DNA of 16,174 bases from CAYMTN01 sp964393335 (lineage in GTDB: Bacteria; Chloroflexota; Anaerolineae; Aggregatilineales; Aggregatilineaceae), in assembly GCA_964393335.1 (NCBI GenBank), contig CAYMTN010000120.1:1-16174 (forward strand). Direction: 5' to 3'. The notes under the pieces were generated by a model, which was not told the DNA's origin, did no database searches, and saw only the letters and a list, made by a program, of their open reading frames with translations. Below are positions 14,493 through 16,174 of this stretch, piece by piece (within the stretch, counting starts at the first letter, position 1; every line of letters begins with the position of its first letter). A program made the position numbers and the translations under genes.

Positions 14493-15470
14493 CTAACCGA
14501 GCTTTTTGCGAAAGGCGTCGGTCAGGGCAGGCAGCACGTCAAACAGGTTGCCGACAATGCCGTATTGAGCCAGTTTGAAGATCGGCGCTTCAGGGTCTTT
14601 GTTGATGGCGACGATCACTTTGGCGGTGCGCATACCCGCCTGGTGCTGGATCGCGCCGGAGATGCCCACCGCGATGTACAGGTCCGGCGACACGACCTTG
14701 CCCGTCTGCCCGACCTGGTGCTCATACGGAATCCATCCGGCATCGACGGCGGCACGGCTGGCTCCGACTGCGCCGCCGAGCACACCGGCCAGCGCCTGCA
14801 CCGGCGCGAACCCATCCGGCCCGCCGACGCCACGCCCGCCCGATACCACAATGCTGGCGTCGGTCAGGCTGACCTGCCCGGCGGTTTCTTCGATTTTCTC
14901 GATGCGGGTCGCTATGGCATCTTCGGCCAACACCGGCGCGACAGCCGTAACCTCGCCGCTGCGGCTGGCATCGGCTTCCGGCACCGGGAACGCGCGGCTG
15001 CGCAGCGTGGCGAACTGCGGCCCATCCCCGACGACGGTTTCCACGCTCAACACCTTGCCGCCTATCACCGGGCGCACGGCCTTGAGTTTGCCACCAACGA
15101 GCGACAGTTCGGTGACGTCGGGCAGCATCCCGGCGTCAAGATCAGCCGCCGCACCGGCCAGCAATTCGCGTCCTGAGGTTGTAGCACCGGCCAGGACAAT
15201 ATCCGGCGTTTTTTCCTTCGCCAGTTTCGCCAGCAGCGCTACATACGGCTCGAAGCGGTAATCTTCGAGTGACGCGTCATCGGCTTTGATCGCCGCATCA
15301 GCGCCATAGGCAAAAACACGGCTGGCGGCATCGTCGATGCCATGTCCGAACACCAGCGCCGTGACCGTACCATCACCGGCCAACTGGCGGGCCAACCCCA
15401 GCGCTTCCCAGGATGCTGTGATCGGGGTGCCGTTGTGTTGTTCGATCCACACAAATACATTGGCGCTCAT
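14493..15470 (-). CDS. etfA: Electron transfer flavoprotein, alpha subunit (325 aa)
   Basis: EtfA binds FAD and, with EtfB, carries electrons from acyl-CoA and related dehydrogenases to the quinone pool. The C-terminal FAD domain is complete: VSGGRGVGG (209-217), GASRAAVDAGW (236-246), HQVGQTGKVVSPDLYIA, GISGAIQHQAGM (269-280), INKDPEAPIF (289-298) and YGIVGN (303-308, usually YGIVGD). The N-terminal domain has ANVFVWIEQ and AGATTSGREL. The start is ATG 15468-15470 (MSANVFVW), with AGGAG 8 bases before it; a longer frame to 15641 is only shadow of etfB. The ATG overlaps the etfB stop as ATGA, so translation is coupled. A hairpin terminator follows. No extended iron-sulfur or membrane domain is seen. 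Whether it serves fatty-acid oxidation or another pathway is not shown. Confidence 0.95.
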   Translation of the reverse strand: MSANVFVWIEQHNGTPITASWEALGLARQLAGDGTVTALVFGHGIDDAASRVFAYGADAAIKADDASLEDYRFEPYVALLAKLAKEKTPDIVLAGATTSGRELLAGAAADLDAGMLPDVTELSLVGGKLKAVRPVIGGKVLSVETVVGDGPQFATLRSRAFPVPEADASRSGEVTAVAPVLAEDAIATRIEKIEETAGQVSLTDASIVVSGGRGVGGPDGFAPVQALAGVLGGAVGASRAAVDAGWIPYEHQVGQTGKVVSPDLYIAVGISGAIQHQAGMRTAKVIVAINKDPEAPIFKLAQYGIVGNLFDVLPALTDAFRKKLG

Positions 15471-16174
15471 ATCACTTTCTCCTGGATCAGCTTCTCGGCC
15501 AGCTTCTCGGCTTTTTCTTGCGGGGTAGCGCCCTCGATGATCTCGACGGACCCCACACGTTTGGGCAGTTCCTGGTAGCCGGTCACTTTTGCCGCCGGGT
15601 TCAGATCGCCAGCCGCCAGGCCTAACGTCTTGGCATCCCATACGGGCATGTCGGCTTTGGCTGCTTTACGAATGCCGATGAAGGTCGGGTATTTTGGCTC
15701 GTTGATATCCTTGAGCACGCTGATCACGGCAGGCAGCTTGCTGGTGACGATGGCCGTGCCCTGCTCGATCTCACGTTCGACACGGATCGTCTTTGCCGCG
15801 AAATCGATCGCGTCGATCTTGGCGACTGAACCAAGCAAGTTCCAGCCGAGCTTGCGGGCTGTCTGGAAAATGTGCTGGTCAGATGCAATATCGGAGAGTT
15901 CCCTGCCGAAGATCACGAGTTCGACATCACCCAGCTTACGTATCGCGGCGGCAACCGCTCTGGCATATACCAGCCCGTCAAGCCCTTGCATGGCATTATC
16001 CCAGATGCGGATCGCCTGGTCGCAGCCAATCGCCAGGCCGTGCTTGAGCGCTTCTTCGTGTTCTGCCGGGCCCACCGTCATCACGGTGGCTTTGACGTTA
16101 TGCGCGCCTTTGAGCAGGATCGCTTCGGTGATGGCGTATTCGTCCCAGGGATTGACGACCAGTTTGTCGCCCCA
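15467..16174 (-). CDS. etfB: Electron transfer flavoprotein, beta subunit (N-terminus outside window)
   Basis: The visible 235 residues run from the window edge (WGDKLVVNPWDEYAITEA, the NPFDEYAVEEA region) to the stop at 15467-15469. About 25-30 N-terminal residues, including the CVKQVPD region, should lie beyond position 16174. Other family features are a TVMTVGPAEHEEALKHGLA stretch, ALAxGxDxA-like GLAIGCDQAIRI, ITVEREIEQG-like VEREIEQGTAIV, LPAVISVLKDINEPKYPTF and a C-terminal helix rich in Glu/Lys. EtfB normally holds a structural AMP. The segment that usually reads like GDTAQVGP here reads LSDIASDQHIFQTARKLGW, so nucleotide handling may differ. The start codon is not visible. Its stop overlaps the etfA start by four bases. 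Confidence 0.93.
   Translation of the reverse strand, partial: WGDKLVVNPWDEYAITEAILLKGAHNVKATVMTVGPAEHEEALKHGLAIGCDQAIRIWDNAMQGLDGLVYARAVAAAIRKLGDVELVIFGRELSDIASDQHIFQTARKLGWNLLGSVAKIDAIDFAAKTIRVEREIEQGTAIVTSKLPAVISVLKDINEPKYPTFIGIRKAAKADMPVWDAKTLGLAAGDLNPAAKVTGYQELPKRVGSVEIIEGATPQEKAEKLAEKLIQEKVI

Noticed and set aside
15471..15641. 57-residue N-terminal extension of EtfA
   Set aside because: It overlaps etfB in another frame with Arg/Gly-rich composition; ATG 15470 has a strong AGGAG and starts a normal EtfA.
1..16174. CRISPR array, insertion sequence, prophage or toxin-antitoxin locus
   Set aside because: No regularly spaced repeats, transposase, integrase or toxin/antitoxin-like pair was seen on either strand.

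Overview
The window is a stretch of ordinary-looking chromosome from a GC-rich bacterium. I favour a Chloroflexota (Anaerolineae-like) source. The reasons are the YfhO-type giant membrane proteins beside envelope-polysaccharide genes, the look of the flavoprotein and CoaBC sequences, and the codon bias. This is recognition, not a search result. Fourteen genes fill nearly all of the sequence: twelve complete protein genes or fragments thereof on both strands plus one tRNA and one short orphan protein. No phage, insertion sequence, CRISPR array or defence locus is visible.

Layout. Positions 1-6279 (+) hold a tightly overlapping four-gene cell-surface polysaccharide cluster: a polytopic membrane protein cut by the window edge, a YfhO-family membrane protein, an ExoA-like family 2 glycosyltransferase, and a polyprenyl-phosphate sugar phosphotransferase that would start lipid-linked glycan assembly. 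Positions 6281-7396 (-) hold another polytopic membrane protein of GT-C appearance, tail-to-tail with the cluster. Positions 7428-7805 (+) encode an alkyltransferase-like (ATL) DNA-lesion-binding protein. Positions 7802-10330 (-) encode a cytoplasmic GH31 alpha-glycosidase. Positions 10427-10578 (-) form a self-contained tRNA-Lys(CUU) unit with promoter, encoded CCA and terminator. Positions 10688-10882 (-) encode a 64-residue protein of unknown function, flanked by two diverged copies of a 67-68 bp direct repeat. Positions 11046-12017 (-) encode a P1-family (DmpA-like) self-processing aminopeptidase/esterase. Positions 12365-13144 (+) and 13147-14397 (-) are coaX and coaBC, two coenzyme A synthesis genes placed tail-to-tail. 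Positions 14493-16174 (-) are etfBA, the electron-transfer flavoprotein pair, with etfB cut by the window edge.

How the genes fit together. The first four genes form one translationally coupled unit for making and decorating an extracellular glycan. coaX and coaBC supply CoA, and etfBA moves electrons from acyl-CoA or related dehydrogenases, so the right-hand side has a loose CoA/acyl-CoA theme. Three convergent gene pairs meet with a 1-nt gap, a 4-nt overlap and a 2-nt gap, leaving no room for terminators.

The least explained parts are (a) the duplicated 67-68 bp element around the orphan small gene, each copy lying directly upstream of a minus-strand promoter candidate and each carrying two CCRGAYA sites exactly 10 bp apart, (b) changes in three decarboxylase motifs of CoaBC, and (c) a non-standard nucleotide-loop segment in EtfB. 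I did not find a convincing new multi-gene system.
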